Positions 26,346 to 35,173 of a stretch of 64,000 bases of DNA are shown piece by piece. The number at the start of each line of letters is the position of its first letter. Positions within the stretch are counted from its first letter, which is position 1. Both the position numbers and the translations under genes were made by a program. Location of the stretch: contig JBJENE010000066.1 of NCBI GenBank assembly GCA_051880035.1, forward strand, positions 17,967 through 81,966, written 5' to 3'. The notes below the pieces were generated by a model. It ran no database searches and was not told the origin of the DNA. It saw only the letters and a list, made by a program, of their open reading frames with translations. This DNA comes from Eshraghiella sp051880035. GTDB taxonomy: Bacteria > Bacillota > Clostridia > Lachnospirales > Lachnospiraceae.

Positions 26346-26993
26346 CTATTTCCTGACACTTAATGTTATTCCGTCACCTATAGGTATTATTGATGTTATA
26401 AGTTCATCAGAATGGGTTACCTCAAAAAGATATTCCCTCATTCTGTCATAAATCGTTCTGTTGCGTCTTGTTACTCCGAATCTGGATTCGGTTATTTCGC
26501 CTTCCTGAAGAACATTATCCGTAACAAGGATGCCGTCTTTCTCAAGGAGTCTGAGGATTTCAGGGAGTATTACAATATACTGCGCTTTTGCCGCATCCAT
26601 AAAAATAAAGTCATACGGCGCATTAAGCGTCTTAAGTACATAAAGGGCATCTCCTTCAATGAGATTAATTACATTCTCCTTGCCTGCTCTGCGGATATTT
26701 TCCCTTGCAACAGGAATTCTTTTGTCATAATTCTCTATTGTAGTAATTGTGGTTCCCTCGGGAATATTTTCACTCATAAGAATAGATGAGTACCCTACCG
26801 CCGTACCTATTTCAAGAATTCTTTTTGGCTTCTTCATAGCCAGAAGAACTTTCAGCAGAGCTCCCATCTCTTTACGAATTATAGGCACAAAATCCCTTCG
26901 TGCCTCCTGTTCAATTGTATTGCATAAGGGGCTGTTTCCTTTATCCATTGAATTGATAAAGGAAACCACCCTTTCATTAACTATATCCTGCAA
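26346..26993 (-). CDS. O-methyltransferase (TrmR/YrrM-like)
   Basis: A 215-residue SAM-dependent O-methyltransferase with the SAM motif RILEIGTAVGYSSILMSENI and the metal-binding FIFMDAAKAQY and LVTDNVLQEG. B. subtilis YrrM (TrmR) methylates 5-hydroxyuridine 34 in tRNA to 5-methoxyuridine. Adjacency to the U32 gene, as in Bacillus, supports the same role here. Confidence 0.88.
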   Translation of the reverse strand: MQDIVNERVVSFINSMDKGNSPLCNTIEQEARRDFVPIIRKEMGALLKVLLAMKKPKRILEIGTAVGYSSILMSENIPEGTTITTIENYDKRIPVARENIRRAGKENVINLIEGDALYVLKTLNAPYDFIFMDAAKAQYIVILPEILRLLEKDGILVTDNVLQEGEITESRFGVTRRNRTIYDRMREYLFEVTHSDELITSIIPIGDGITLSVRK

Positions 26994-26995
26994 CT

Positions 26996-27388
26996 TTATT
27001 TTCCCTCCGCGTCGGTCTCATTCACGCATAAAGCAGCCATTATTTCCGACGGTTTCATATCTGTCTTTAGTGTATATGTTCCTGCAACAAATTTACCGTA
27101 ATAATCGGACAGACGAAGCTGTGTTAAAAAAAGTGTCGTATCATCTATGAGACCGGCATTAAGAAGTGTCTGTGCCACATCATCAATAGTCTGTTCCTCA
27201 TCTATTGTGACGGTAACTTCTACTGCATTAACAGAATCTGTCATGGATTTTTCCGCAAAAACTTCTTTTCCGAAAGCAAATGCCTTTCTGCCCAAAAAAT
27301 ATAACAGCATAAGAAGCAGAACAAAAATCAGTGTCCTGCAGGATGCGGATAAAATTGTTCCGGCAAGTTTTTTACCTTCCATCATCAT
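26996..27388 (-). CDS. Short MltG/YceG-like membrane protein without catalytic domain
   Basis: A 130-residue protein with one N-terminal membrane helix (about residues 9-30) and a region resembling the LysM-like N-terminal domain of endolytic transglycosylase MltG (VTIDEEQTIDDVAQTLLNAG, FVAGTYTLKTDMKPSEIMAAL). It stops before the lytic transglycosylase core, so it is less than half of a normal MltG (about 340 residues or more). The frame is intact and the gene sits where mltG often lies, upstream of the tRNA-modification pair, so it may be a family variant rather than a fragment. Function is unknown. Confidence 0.7.
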   Translation of the reverse strand: MMMEGKKLAGTILSASCRTLIFVLLLMLLYFLGRKAFAFGKEVFAEKSMTDSVNAVEVTVTIDEEQTIDDVAQTLLNAGLIDDTTLFLTQLRLSDYYGKFVAGTYTLKTDMKPSEIMAALCVNETDAEGK

Positions 27389-27396
27389 CCTCCTGA

Positions 27397-27765
27397 CTAG
27401 CTAAGAAATTCATCATCAAACTCTACTTTGGACATAATCTGCCTGTTAATCTCCTGTATGAGACAGGCTAACCCTACCTCTGCATTCAAAAATGCATTTA
27501 CCAGGGTATTCTGTCTGAGGCGCTTTGATTCGGCATATATTCCCGAATATTCTTCATATGTCATCCGCTGGTCTCCGCCGTTCTGCATAACAAAATTCTT
27601 TTTGCGAAGATTATTTACCTCTTCATAAAGCTCCGGGTCTTTTTGAAGTTCCTCCAGATACTTCCTGTAACGGATATACTCATCACTTCTTACGATTGCC
27701 TCTGACAACCGCTTTGCGAGCTGATTGGTCTCCCTTGTATCTTCGATATTAGTCTCTTTATTCAT
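27397..27765 (-). CDS. YlbF family regulator
   Basis: About 122 residues, mostly helical, with DEYIRYRKYLEELQKDPELYEEVNNL and an RQNTLVNAFLNAEVGL segment typical of the YlbF/YmcA (Com_YlbF) family. In Bacillus these form a complex with YaaT that directs RNase Y-dependent RNA processing. The ATG at 27765 has GGAGG upstream; the extension to 27813 is rejected. It follows RNase J, which fits an RNA-decay setting. Confidence 0.82.
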   Translation of the reverse strand: MNKETNIEDTRETNQLAKRLSEAIVRSDEYIRYRKYLEELQKDPELYEEVNNLRKKNFVMQNGGDQRMTYEEYSGIYAESKRLRQNTLVNAFLNAEVGLACLIQEINRQIMSKVEFDDEFLS

Positions 27766-27826
27766 GGTGGAACCTCCAACGGATATCCTCTTATGAAATC
27801 TCCTGCTAAACATTTTACTATCCTTC

Positions 27827-29494
27827 TTATGAAACCTCCATAATAATCGGCAGTATCATCGGTGTTCTCTTCATCTTTTTCCAGATATAATCACCGAGGC
27901 TGTCTCTTATAACGGTTTTTATTCTGGACCAGTCCGCATTGTCGCTGTCAAGACAGTTCATAACCGACTCATACACAACCGCCGTAGCATCTTCAATAAG
28001 CATTTCGGATTCTCTTACATATACAAATCCTCTTGTAACTATATCAGGTCCGGCAAGCAGCTGGTTCGTATATTTCTCTAATGTCAATACAACTATTATA
28101 ATACCATTTTCAGCTAAAGTCTGTCTATCCCTTAATACAATATTTCCTACATCACCGACTCCGAGTCCGTCAACCATCAGGCTGCCGCTCGGTACGGTTC
28201 CTACTTTTCTGGCATAATCTTCATTCATCTCCAGTACATCACCGGATGAAAGAATAAAAATATTGTCCTTAGGTATTCCCATGCTTTCCACAAGCTCGGC
28301 ATGATGAACAAGATGTCTGTATTCTCCGTGAACCGGAACAGCATATTTAGGTTTAAGTATGGAATAAATAAGCTTAATCTCTTCCTGGGATGCATGTCCG
28401 GACACATGGGTATCCTGGAAAATCACTTTGGCACCCTTCATTGAAAGTTCATTTATTACCCTTGCAACAGATTTTTCGTTACCCGGAATAGGAGTTGCAC
28501 TTACAATAATAACATCTCCCGGCTTAATAGTAACTTTCTTATGGATTGAAGCAGCCATTCTTGACAGGGCCGCCATTGACTCGCCCTGACTTCCTGTGGT
28601 AATAATTGTTACCTGCTCATCAGGGTATTTTTTAATCTCTTCCGTATCAATTAAGGTTCCGTCAGGGATTTTGATATATCCCAGTTCGCCTGCAACATTA
28701 ATAATATTTACCATGCTTCTGCCTTCTACGGCAACTTTTCTGCCATGGTCACATGATGCATTTATAATCTGCTGTACCCTGTCCACATTGGAAGCGAATG
28801 TAGCTACTATTATCCTGCTCTTTTTATTATCATCGAAAATAGTCTCGAATGTTTTGCCAACCGTCTTCTCTGACATTGTATAACCCGGACGCATTACATT
28901 TGTACTGTCACATAACACGGCAAGGACACCTTTTTTACCAAGTTCACCCATTCTCTGTAAATCAATAGGTTCTCCGAAAACAGGCGTATAGTCCACCTTA
29001 AAGTCTCCTGTGTGCACAATAACTCCTGCCGGTGTATGAATTGCCAGAGCAGCGGAATCCGCAATACTGTGGTTAGTTCGTATAAACTCGACCCTAAACT
29101 TATCAAGAATGATACTTTGTCCATAACTTACGATTTTTCTTTTCGTAGTACCAAGGAGATTATGTTCCCTGAATTTGGTTTCAATAATACCCATCGTAAG
29201 CTTTGTAGCATAAATAGGCTTATTTACTTCTTTAATGATATAAGGAAACGCCCCTATATGATCCTCATGTCCGTGTGTAACAATAAACCCCTTTACTTTC
29301 TCTATGTTATCCTTTAAAAACGTTACATCAGGGATTACGCAGTCAATTCCAAGCATATCGTCATCCGGAAATGATATACCGCAATCCACAACAATAATAC
29401 TGTCTTCATACATGAAGGCAGTCATGTTCATTCCAATCTGTTCAAGACCACCTAACGGTATAATCTTGACACTGTTATTCTCTTTACTAAGCAA
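27827..29494 (-). CDS. rnj: Ribonuclease J
   Basis: Metallo-beta-lactamase/beta-CASP ribonuclease with 5'-to-3' exo- and endonuclease activity in mRNA decay and rRNA maturation. The motif GFIVTHGHEDHIGAFPY holds the zinc ligands, followed by NHSIADSAALAIHT, VHTGDFK and the beta-CASP/C-terminal QDTHVSGHAS and VPVHGEYRHL. The most likely start is TTG at 29494, seven bases after AGGAGG, giving about 555 residues. The frame can be read to 29524 but without a better ribosome site. Confidence 0.95.
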   Translation of the reverse strand: MLSKENNSVKIIPLGGLEQIGMNMTAFMYEDSIIVVDCGISFPDDDMLGIDCVIPDVTFLKDNIEKVKGFIVTHGHEDHIGAFPYIIKEVNKPIYATKLTMGIIETKFREHNLLGTTKRKIVSYGQSIILDKFRVEFIRTNHSIADSAALAIHTPAGVIVHTGDFKVDYTPVFGEPIDLQRMGELGKKGVLAVLCDSTNVMRPGYTMSEKTVGKTFETIFDDNKKSRIIVATFASNVDRVQQIINASCDHGRKVAVEGRSMVNIINVAGELGYIKIPDGTLIDTEEIKKYPDEQVTIITTGSQGESMAALSRMAASIHKKVTIKPGDVIIVSATPIPGNEKSVARVINELSMKGAKVIFQDTHVSGHASQEEIKLIYSILKPKYAVPVHGEYRHLVHHAELVESMGIPKDNIFILSSGDVLEMNEDYARKVGTVPSGSLMVDGLGVGDVGNIVLRDRQTLAENGIIIVVLTLEKYTNQLLAGPDIVTRGFVYVRESEMLIEDATAVVYESVMNCLDSDNADWSRIKTVIRDSLGDYIWKKMKRTPMILPIIMEVS

Positions 29495-29554
29495 AATATT
29501 TCCTCCTATAAAATTCCTCCGCATTATCCCCCTGCGGATAAAATAAATTTAATT

Positions 29555-29998
29555 TTAAAGCATGTCCGCTGTATTATCTCTTCGTACTTTATCCAGATAT
29601 CCCTGTAAAATAAGCTGCGCAGCAATCATATCCACAAAATCTTTTCGTTTTTCCCTGCGTATACCGGCTTCCATCATGGCATTATCTGCCGCAACGGTGG
29701 TAAGTCTTTCATCCCACAGTTCTACCGTAAGTCCTGTTCTTCGTTCAAGCATTTCTTTAAATTCCAAAGTTCTGGCCACCCTGTCACCTTCTGTATTGTT
29801 CATATTCTTAGGCAGTCCCAGAACAATATGGGTCACTTCTTTGTCCTTAATGATTTCTTCTATCCTTGCCAGAGTCTGTCGGAGCTTATTGGCGTCCTTA
29901 CGGCGCACAATTTCAACACCTTGAGCAGTAATTCCCAAGGCATCACTAACGGCCACTCCCACTGTTTTACTCCCGAAATCCAAACCAAGAACCCTCAT
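29555..29998 (-). CDS. ruvX: RuvX/YqgF Holliday junction resolvase-like nuclease
   Basis: A 147-residue RNase H-fold protein with the catalytic motifs LGLDFGSKTVGVAVSD, VLGLPKNMNNTEG and WDERLTT. The family is annotated as Holliday junction resolvase and also takes part in 16S rRNA 5'-end maturation. It starts two bases after the IreB stop, the conserved ireB-ruvX pairing of Firmicutes. Confidence 0.94.
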   Translation of the reverse strand: MRVLGLDFGSKTVGVAVSDALGITAQGVEIVRRKDANKLRQTLARIEEIIKDKEVTHIVLGLPKNMNNTEGDRVARTLEFKEMLERRTGLTVELWDERLTTVAADNAMMEAGIRREKRKDFVDMIAAQLILQGYLDKVRRDNTADML

Positions 29999-30000
29999 TT

Positions 30001-30261
30001 CTACAGTTCCTTCACTTCTATATAACTCTTTAACAGTTCTTCCACCAGCTCGTCCCTCTCGGCCTTCATGATAAGACTTCTTGCATTCCGGTGACTTGTT
30101 ATATATGTCGGGTCCCCTGACATAATATATCCTACAATCTGATTAACCGCATTATATCCTTTTTCCTTCAAGGCAGCATATACCTGTTCAAGAATATCTG
30201 CCACCTGTATAGTCTGTTCCGGCTGTACTTTGAAAAATTGTGTATTATTTATATCTGACAT
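30001..30261 (-). CDS. IreB family regulatory phosphoprotein
   Basis: An 86-residue protein of the IreB/YrzL (UPF0297/DUF965) family, with QTIQVADILEQVYAALKEKG, YNAVNQIVGYIMSGDPTYIT and SHRNARSLI. In Enterococcus IreB is phosphorylated by the kinase IreK and affects cell-envelope stress resistance; the Thr residues near the N-terminus fit that pattern. The start at 30261 is the first ATG with the family N-terminus MSDINNTQFF. It is cotranscribed with ruvX. Confidence 0.9.
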   Translation of the reverse strand: MSDINNTQFFKVQPEQTIQVADILEQVYAALKEKGYNAVNQIVGYIMSGDPTYITSHRNARSLIMKAERDELVEELLKSYIEVKEL

Positions 30262-30321
30262 ATTTCCACATCCTTCATACAAATTGTATCCATTCCAACT
30301 TATAATATAATAATATAAAAT

Positions 30322-31644
30322 TTAATTTTCGGCAACACCAATTACCATTTCTTTACCAAAAAGTCCGGTTACTTTAATATCAATAATGGTGTTAGACGGA
30401 ATTTCTTTATCATCCTGCACAGGAATTGCGGCCCTTACATATGTGTCCGTAAATCCGGTAATGTATTTTTGATTGTCAATTGTTATTACTTCTTCCGTAA
30501 GTATTCTTACATGCTTTCCGATATACGCCTCCCTGAATTTTTTTGACAGTCTTTCATCAAGTGCTATAAGCTCATTGCTTCTTTCAGACTTGATATTTTC
30601 GTCAATCTGGTCAGGCATCTTATCGGCCACTGTTCCTTTTCGTCTTGAATACTTAAATACATGAAGCTCGTAAAAACATACTTTTTCAAGAAATTCCTTT
30701 GTCTTACGAAATTCATCTTCGGTCTCTCCCGGAAATCCCACGATAACATCAGTGGTAATCGCCGGTTTCTCATAATATTTTCTCAAAAGATTTACTCCTT
30801 TAAGAAACTCCTCAGAAGTATATCTTCTGTTCATTCTTTTAAGTGTCTCATCACATCCGCTCTGTAATGACAGGTGAAAATGAGGGCATACTTTTTCACA
30901 TTTTACAAGTCTTTTCACAAAATCTTCCGTAACAATGAGAGGCTCAAGAGAGCCCAGACTGATTCTCTCTATACCGTGAATATCATTTACTTTCTCAATT
31001 ATGTCAATGAGAGTATCGGCTCTTTCTTCACTCTTATCAAGCCCGAAGGAAGATAAATGAATTCCGGTAAGAACAACCTCTTTACAGCCGGAGTCTGCAA
31101 GTCTTTCCATTTCTTCAAGAATATTTTCCGTACTTCTGCTTCGGATTCTTCCCCTTACATACGGAATAATGCAGTAAGAACAAAATCGGTTGCATCCATC
31201 CTGTATCTTAACATATGCTCTGGTGTGTTCCGAAGGCTTTTGTATCTTCATCTCGTCAAAATCAGAAATTTTGCCGATATCCTCCGGTTTTTCATGCTTT
31301 ATTTCTTCAAAATAACTTGTAAGAATCTCTGCAAGCCGGCTTTTTTCGTTATTGCCTATGATTATGTCAATATCTTCGTCAGTACCGTTTCCCGCCGATT
31401 CCACATAACATCCTGCCGCCACAATTACTGCCTCGGGGTTCATTTTTCTCGCTTTATGAATCATTTGTCTGGATTTGCGGTCTGCAATATTTGTTACGCT
31501 GCAGGTGTTTATTATATATACATCGGCCTTTTCCTGCCCGAAAGGAACTATCATAAAACCGGCATTTTCCATTATCTGCTGCATGGCCTGCGTTTCGTAA
31601 GAATTTACTTTACACCCTAAATTATGCAATGCGCATTTCTTCAT
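30322..31644 (-). CDS. mtaB: tRNA N6-threonylcarbamoyladenosine methylthiotransferase MtaB
   Basis: Radical SAM enzyme of 440 residues that adds the 2-methylthio group to t6A37 of tRNA. The N-terminal UPF0004 domain (ALHNLGCKVNSYETQAM, plus two further Cys near 45 and 80) binds one 4Fe-4S cluster. The radical SAM motif RFCSYCIIPYVRGRIRSR binds the other, and a TRAM domain closes the protein. MtaB is favoured over MiaB by the short N-terminus and motif spellings. The start at 31644 has AGGAG upstream. Confidence 0.92.
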   Translation of the reverse strand: MKKCALHNLGCKVNSYETQAMQQIMENAGFMIVPFGQEKADVYIINTCSVTNIADRKSRQMIHKARKMNPEAVIVAAGCYVESAGNGTDEDIDIIIGNNEKSRLAEILTSYFEEIKHEKPEDIGKISDFDEMKIQKPSEHTRAYVKIQDGCNRFCSYCIIPYVRGRIRSRSTENILEEMERLADSGCKEVVLTGIHLSSFGLDKSEERADTLIDIIEKVNDIHGIERISLGSLEPLIVTEDFVKRLVKCEKVCPHFHLSLQSGCDETLKRMNRRYTSEEFLKGVNLLRKYYEKPAITTDVIVGFPGETEDEFRKTKEFLEKVCFYELHVFKYSRRKGTVADKMPDQIDENIKSERSNELIALDERLSKKFREAYIGKHVRILTEEVITIDNQKYITGFTDTYVRAAIPVQDDKEIPSNTIIDIKVTGLFGKEMVIGVAEN

Positions 31645-31694
31645 ATTTGTTAAAACTCCTGTATAATTTGCTGTTTTTTTGTGCAATTCAAACA

Positions 31695-31723
31695 TTGACA
31701 TTCTAAATTGTTGATTGTACTAT
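31695..31723 (+). promoter_or_regulatory. Promoter of the HPr-like gene
   Basis: Perfect TTGACA (31695-31700), a 17-base spacer and TACTAT (31718-31723), about 45 bases upstream of the HPr-like ATG. It lies in the 120-base gap between mtaB and the HPr-like gene and reads away from mtaB. Confidence 0.75.
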
Positions 31724-31768
31724 GATACTGTTAAATGTAAAAAATTGTTATTTTGAGGAGGTATTATT

Positions 31769-31999
31769 ATGAAGTCAGTACAGATTTCTTTAAACTCTAT
31801 CGAAAAGGTTAAATCATTTGTAAATGTTATTACCAAATTTGACAGTGACTTTGACTTGGTATCAGGAAGATATGTAATCGACGCTAAGTCTATTATGGGT
31901 ATCTTCAGCCTTGACTTATCAAAGCCAATCAATCTGAATATTCATTCAGATGATGATGCTGATATCCTCGTAGCTTTAAAGCCTTACATCGTTGAGTAA
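31769..31999 (+). CDS. HPr family-like protein lacking the active-site histidine
   Basis: A 76-residue protein with an HPr-like pattern: VQISLNSIEKVKSFVNV at the N-terminus, then YVIDAKSIMGIFSLDLSKPI, which matches the region around the regulatory Ser46 of HPr, and a C-terminal INLNIHSDDDADILVALKPY. The NGLHxRP loop carrying the phosphorylatable His15 is missing, apparently shortened by about three residues. It therefore cannot act as a normal PTS phosphocarrier, but it keeps a serine where HPr kinase acts. It stands alone on the plus strand with its own promoter, a GAGGAGG site and a terminator. Role unknown; a Crh-like regulatory function is one possibility. Confidence 0.82.
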   Translation: MKSVQISLNSIEKVKSFVNVITKFDSDFDLVSGRYVIDAKSIMGIFSLDLSKPINLNIHSDDDADILVALKPYIVE

Positions 32000-32020
32000 T
32001 CATAACTAAAGAAGAATCTT

Positions 32021-32049
32021 TGCCCGGATTAATATCCGGGCATTTTTCT
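32021..32049 (+). terminator. Intrinsic terminator of the HPr-like gene
   Basis: A 9-bp stem (TGCCCGGAT at 32021-32029 and ATCCGGGCA at 32034-32042, four-base loop) followed by TTTTTCTT. It sits between the convergent HPr-like and thiI genes. Confidence 0.85.
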
Positions 32050-33227
32050 TATTCTATCCACAAATCTTCTGTGGTTTCGATTGCAGTCTGCACCATCTCG
32101 TCAATTTTTTCACGAAGTTTTAATTCAGACTTCTTAATAACTTTAAGATTCGGTTTGGTAACCGGATGTTTTGCGACGAATATTGTACAGCAATCTTCAA
32201 AAGGAAGAATTGATGTTTCGTAGGTTCCGATTTTTTCGGAAATATTAATAATCTCCTGTTTATCGAAGCCGATTAACGGTCTTAATACCGGAAGGGTACA
32301 TACTTCATTGGTAACTGCCAGTGAATGCATTGTCTGGCTGGCAACCTGACCTATGCTTTCTCCTGTAACAAGTCCCAAAGACTCCTCTTTTATTGCAAAA
32401 TGCTCTGCAATTTTCATCATATATCTTCTCATGATAATAGTCAGTTCATCATGAGGACATTTATCATAAATATACATCTGTATATCCGTAAAATTAACGA
32501 TATGAAGTTTAATAGGTCCGGAGTATACGGCAACAAGTTTTGCCAGATCTATAACCTTCTGCTTCGCTCTCTCGCTTGTATACGGAGGAGCGTGAAAATA
32601 AACCGCATCGATAATAACACCTCTTTTGGCTACCATGTATCCTGCAACAGGACTGTCAATTCCGCCGGATAAAAGAAGTGTTGCCTTTCCGTTGGTACCT
32701 ACAGGCATTCCGCCCGGACCCTCAATAAATTCCGAATAAATATTGATTTTACTGCGGATTTCCACATTGAGTTCCACATCCGGATTGTGTACATCCACCG
32801 AAACATCCGGGAAAGCGTCAAGAATTTTTTCTCCAAGATTCATATTGATTTCCATGGAATCCATCGGATAATTTTTTCTTGCTCTTCTTGCCTTTACCTT
32901 AAATGTGTATTTTTTATTGCCATACACATCCCCAAGGTATTTAACGCACTGGGCTGCCAGGTCATCAAACCCGTTATCTTCAATCTGCATCATGGGACAT
33001 ATCCATAAAATTCCGAAAACAGTCTTAAGGGCATTTACGGCCTCATCATAATCAAAATCCCCAAGGCTTTCCACATAAATTCTGCCCTGTTCCTTCGTAA
33101 CCTCAAACTGTCCGTCTGTTTTTTTCAGTGCCCTTCTTATCTGTCTGCAAAGAGCATCCTCAAAAAGATATCTGTTTTTTCCTTTTGTACCGATTTCTCC
33201 GTACTTAATTAAAAATGCTTTATACAT
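32049..33227 (-). CDS. thiI: tRNA 4-thiouridine synthase ThiI
   Basis: A 392-residue ATP-dependent sulfurtransferase that thiolates U8 of tRNA and, in some species, supplies sulfur for the thiamine thiazole. The N-terminal ferredoxin-like and THUMP domains cover about residues 1-165, and the PP-loop LLSGGIDSPVAGYMVAKRG is near residue 185. There is no C-terminal rhodanese domain, as usual in Firmicutes. The adjacent cysteine desulfurase gene 18 bases upstream presumably supplies the sulfur, a well-known NifS-ThiI pairing. Confidence 0.95.
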   Translation of the reverse strand: MYKAFLIKYGEIGTKGKNRYLFEDALCRQIRRALKKTDGQFEVTKEQGRIYVESLGDFDYDEAVNALKTVFGILWICPMMQIEDNGFDDLAAQCVKYLGDVYGNKKYTFKVKARRARKNYPMDSMEINMNLGEKILDAFPDVSVDVHNPDVELNVEIRSKINIYSEFIEGPGGMPVGTNGKATLLLSGGIDSPVAGYMVAKRGVIIDAVYFHAPPYTSERAKQKVIDLAKLVAVYSGPIKLHIVNFTDIQMYIYDKCPHDELTIIMRRYMMKIAEHFAIKEESLGLVTGESIGQVASQTMHSLAVTNEVCTLPVLRPLIGFDKQEIINISEKIGTYETSILPFEDCCTIFVAKHPVTKPNLKVIKKSELKLREKIDEMVQTAIETTEDLWIE

Positions 33228-33245
33228 AACTTTCCTTTCCGAATT

Positions 33246-34403
33246 TTATCTTGGTCTGTATTTTCTGAGTACAGGAAGAAGTTCTTTTAATGCCGCAACT
33301 GTATAAGAAAGTTCATCCTTTGTTGTTTCCACAGAAAAACTGAATCTGATTGTGGATGTAATGAGTTCCTTCTTTACACCTATTGCGGTAAGTGTACCGC
33401 TTAGTGCCGGATGATTTGATGCACAGGCAGAGCCGGACGAAACATAAATTCCCTTTTCTTCAAGTGCATGTAAAAGGACTTCACTCCTTGTGATTCCGTC
33501 AAAACTTATACTGACTACATGCGGAGCGGATTCCTTTCCTTTAACTCCGTTAAGGGTGGTTCCTTCGATTTTAAGGACTTCGTCAATAAAATAATCCCTA
33601 AGTTCATACATCCGCTCAATGTCGGTATCGTAGGATTTATAAATCATAGATGCGGCCATAGCCATTCCGGCAATTCCCGGTACATTTTCCGTTCCGGAGC
33701 GCATACCTTTCTGCTGTCCTCCGCCCGGGGCAATAGGTTTAATTCTGGTTTTCTCCCTAATGTAGATTACTCCTACGCCTTTAGGCCCGTGTATTTTATG
33801 GCTGCTAATTGAAAGCAAATCAATATTTTCCTTTGAAGGATATATCTTGATTTTGCCGAAAGCCTGCACTGCATCCACATGGAAAACAATGTCTTTATTA
33901 TATTCCTTAATTATTCTTCCCAGTTCTCCTATAGGATTAACCGAGCCGATTTCATTATTTACATACATAATTGATACAAGAATTGTATCTTCTCTCAGTG
34001 CCGCCTTCAGTACATCGGGCTCAACCTGACCTTTTGAATTAACGGGAAGATAGGTGGTTTCAAAACCAAATTCTTCAAGAAACCTGAAAGATTCCAGTAC
34101 CGCAGGATGTTCTATTACAGAAGTAATAATATGCTTACCCCGCCTTTTGCATGCAAGAGCAGTCCCGATAATCGCAAGGTTATCGGATTCCGTTCCACCG
34201 GATGTAAAATATATTTCTTTCGCCGACACCTTTAAAAGTCCTGCGAAAATATCTTTTGCCTCCCGTATGTACTTTTCTGCATCAATTCCTTTCTTATGCA
34301 TTGATGACGGATTTCCGAAATCCTCCGTCATAATATGATACATGTAATCCGCAACAGGCTTTGTTACCTTCGTAGTTGCAGAATTATCAAGATATGCTTC
34401 CAT
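33246..34403 (-). CDS. Cysteine desulfurase (NifS/IscS-like)
   Basis: PLP-dependent enzyme of 385 residues that releases sulfur from cysteine as a persulfide. The PLP lysine lies in SSHKIHGPKGVGVIY and the persulfide cysteine in SSGSACASNHPAL. The N-terminus is YLDNSATTKVTKPVADYM. It lies directly upstream of thiI, so it probably serves tRNA thiolation rather than general Fe-S assembly; no IscU-like gene is nearby. Confidence 0.94.
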   Translation of the reverse strand: MEAYLDNSATTKVTKPVADYMYHIMTEDFGNPSSMHKKGIDAEKYIREAKDIFAGLLKVSAKEIYFTSGGTESDNLAIIGTALACKRRGKHIITSVIEHPAVLESFRFLEEFGFETTYLPVNSKGQVEPDVLKAALREDTILVSIMYVNNEIGSVNPIGELGRIIKEYNKDIVFHVDAVQAFGKIKIYPSKENIDLLSISSHKIHGPKGVGVIYIREKTRIKPIAPGGGQQKGMRSGTENVPGIAGMAMAASMIYKSYDTDIERMYELRDYFIDEVLKIEGTTLNGVKGKESAPHVVSISFDGITRSEVLLHALEEKGIYVSSGSACASNHPALSGTLTAIGVKKELITSTIRFSFSVETTKDELSYTVAALKELLPVLRKYRPR

Positions 34404-34407
34404 TTAT

Positions 34408-35151
34408 TTACTCCTGTATTTCAAGATGATACATAAGGATTGCCATTACTGTCATTCCCGCAGTCTCTGTTCTCAGAATTCTTTTGCCAAGTGATACCGG
34501 TGTAAAGCCTAAAGCCTTGGACAGTTCTATCTCAGATATGTCAAATCCGCCCTCAGGTCCTATAAAAACACCCACATTCATTCCCGGCTTAATGGATGAT
34601 AAAGCTATTTTGGTTGCATCCATTCCTTCGCATAACTCATACGGAACAATAACCATATCCAGATCTTTAGCATATTCCATGGCCTTATTAAAGCTCATGA
34701 CTTCACTAATCTTTGGAACGATATTCCTTCCGCACTGTTTTGCTCCGCTCTCGCTTATACTCTGCCATCTGGAAACTTTACCCTTTGCTTTCTTCTCATC
34801 AAGTTTAACCACACATCTCTTCATTGATACAGGTACAATTTCAAAAACTCCAAGTTCTACACATTTCTGGATAATCCATTCCATTTTATCGCCTTTTGGA
34901 AGTCCCTGAAAAAGAGTTACTTTAACCGGTAGTTCTCTGTCGGTAAGAGATGTACTGTCAATGTGAAGAATTATCCTGTCGTCTTCAAAGCTGCCTATGC
35001 TGCAGACATATTCTTTATTGTTGCCTCCGGCAACCAGCAGTTTGTCTCCCTGCTTCATCCTCAGCACATTTTTGATGTGATTAACATCACTGCCGTCAAT
35101 TATTATTTCATTTTCAAAAATATTCTCTGATTTACCGAAAAATCTGTTCAC
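34408..35151 (-). CDS. rsmE: 16S rRNA (uracil(1498)-N(3))-methyltransferase RsmE
   Basis: A 247-residue SPOUT methyltransferase. The N-terminal PUA-like domain has HIKNVLRMKQGDKLLVAG, and the knotted SAM site is formed by GVFIGPEGGFDISEIE and LGKRILRTETAG. The start is GTG at 35151 with GAGG upstream. It follows prmA, the usual prmA-rsmE pairing of Firmicutes. Confidence 0.94.
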   Translation of the reverse strand: MNRFFGKSENIFENEIIIDGSDVNHIKNVLRMKQGDKLLVAGGNNKEYVCSIGSFEDDRIILHIDSTSLTDRELPVKVTLFQGLPKGDKMEWIIQKCVELGVFEIVPVSMKRCVVKLDEKKAKGKVSRWQSISESGAKQCGRNIVPKISEVMSFNKAMEYAKDLDMVIVPYELCEGMDATKIALSSIKPGMNVGVFIGPEGGFDISEIELSKALGFTPVSLGKRILRTETAGMTVMAILMYHLEIQE

Positions 35152-35173
35152 GAATAACCTCTGTCAATGGTAC

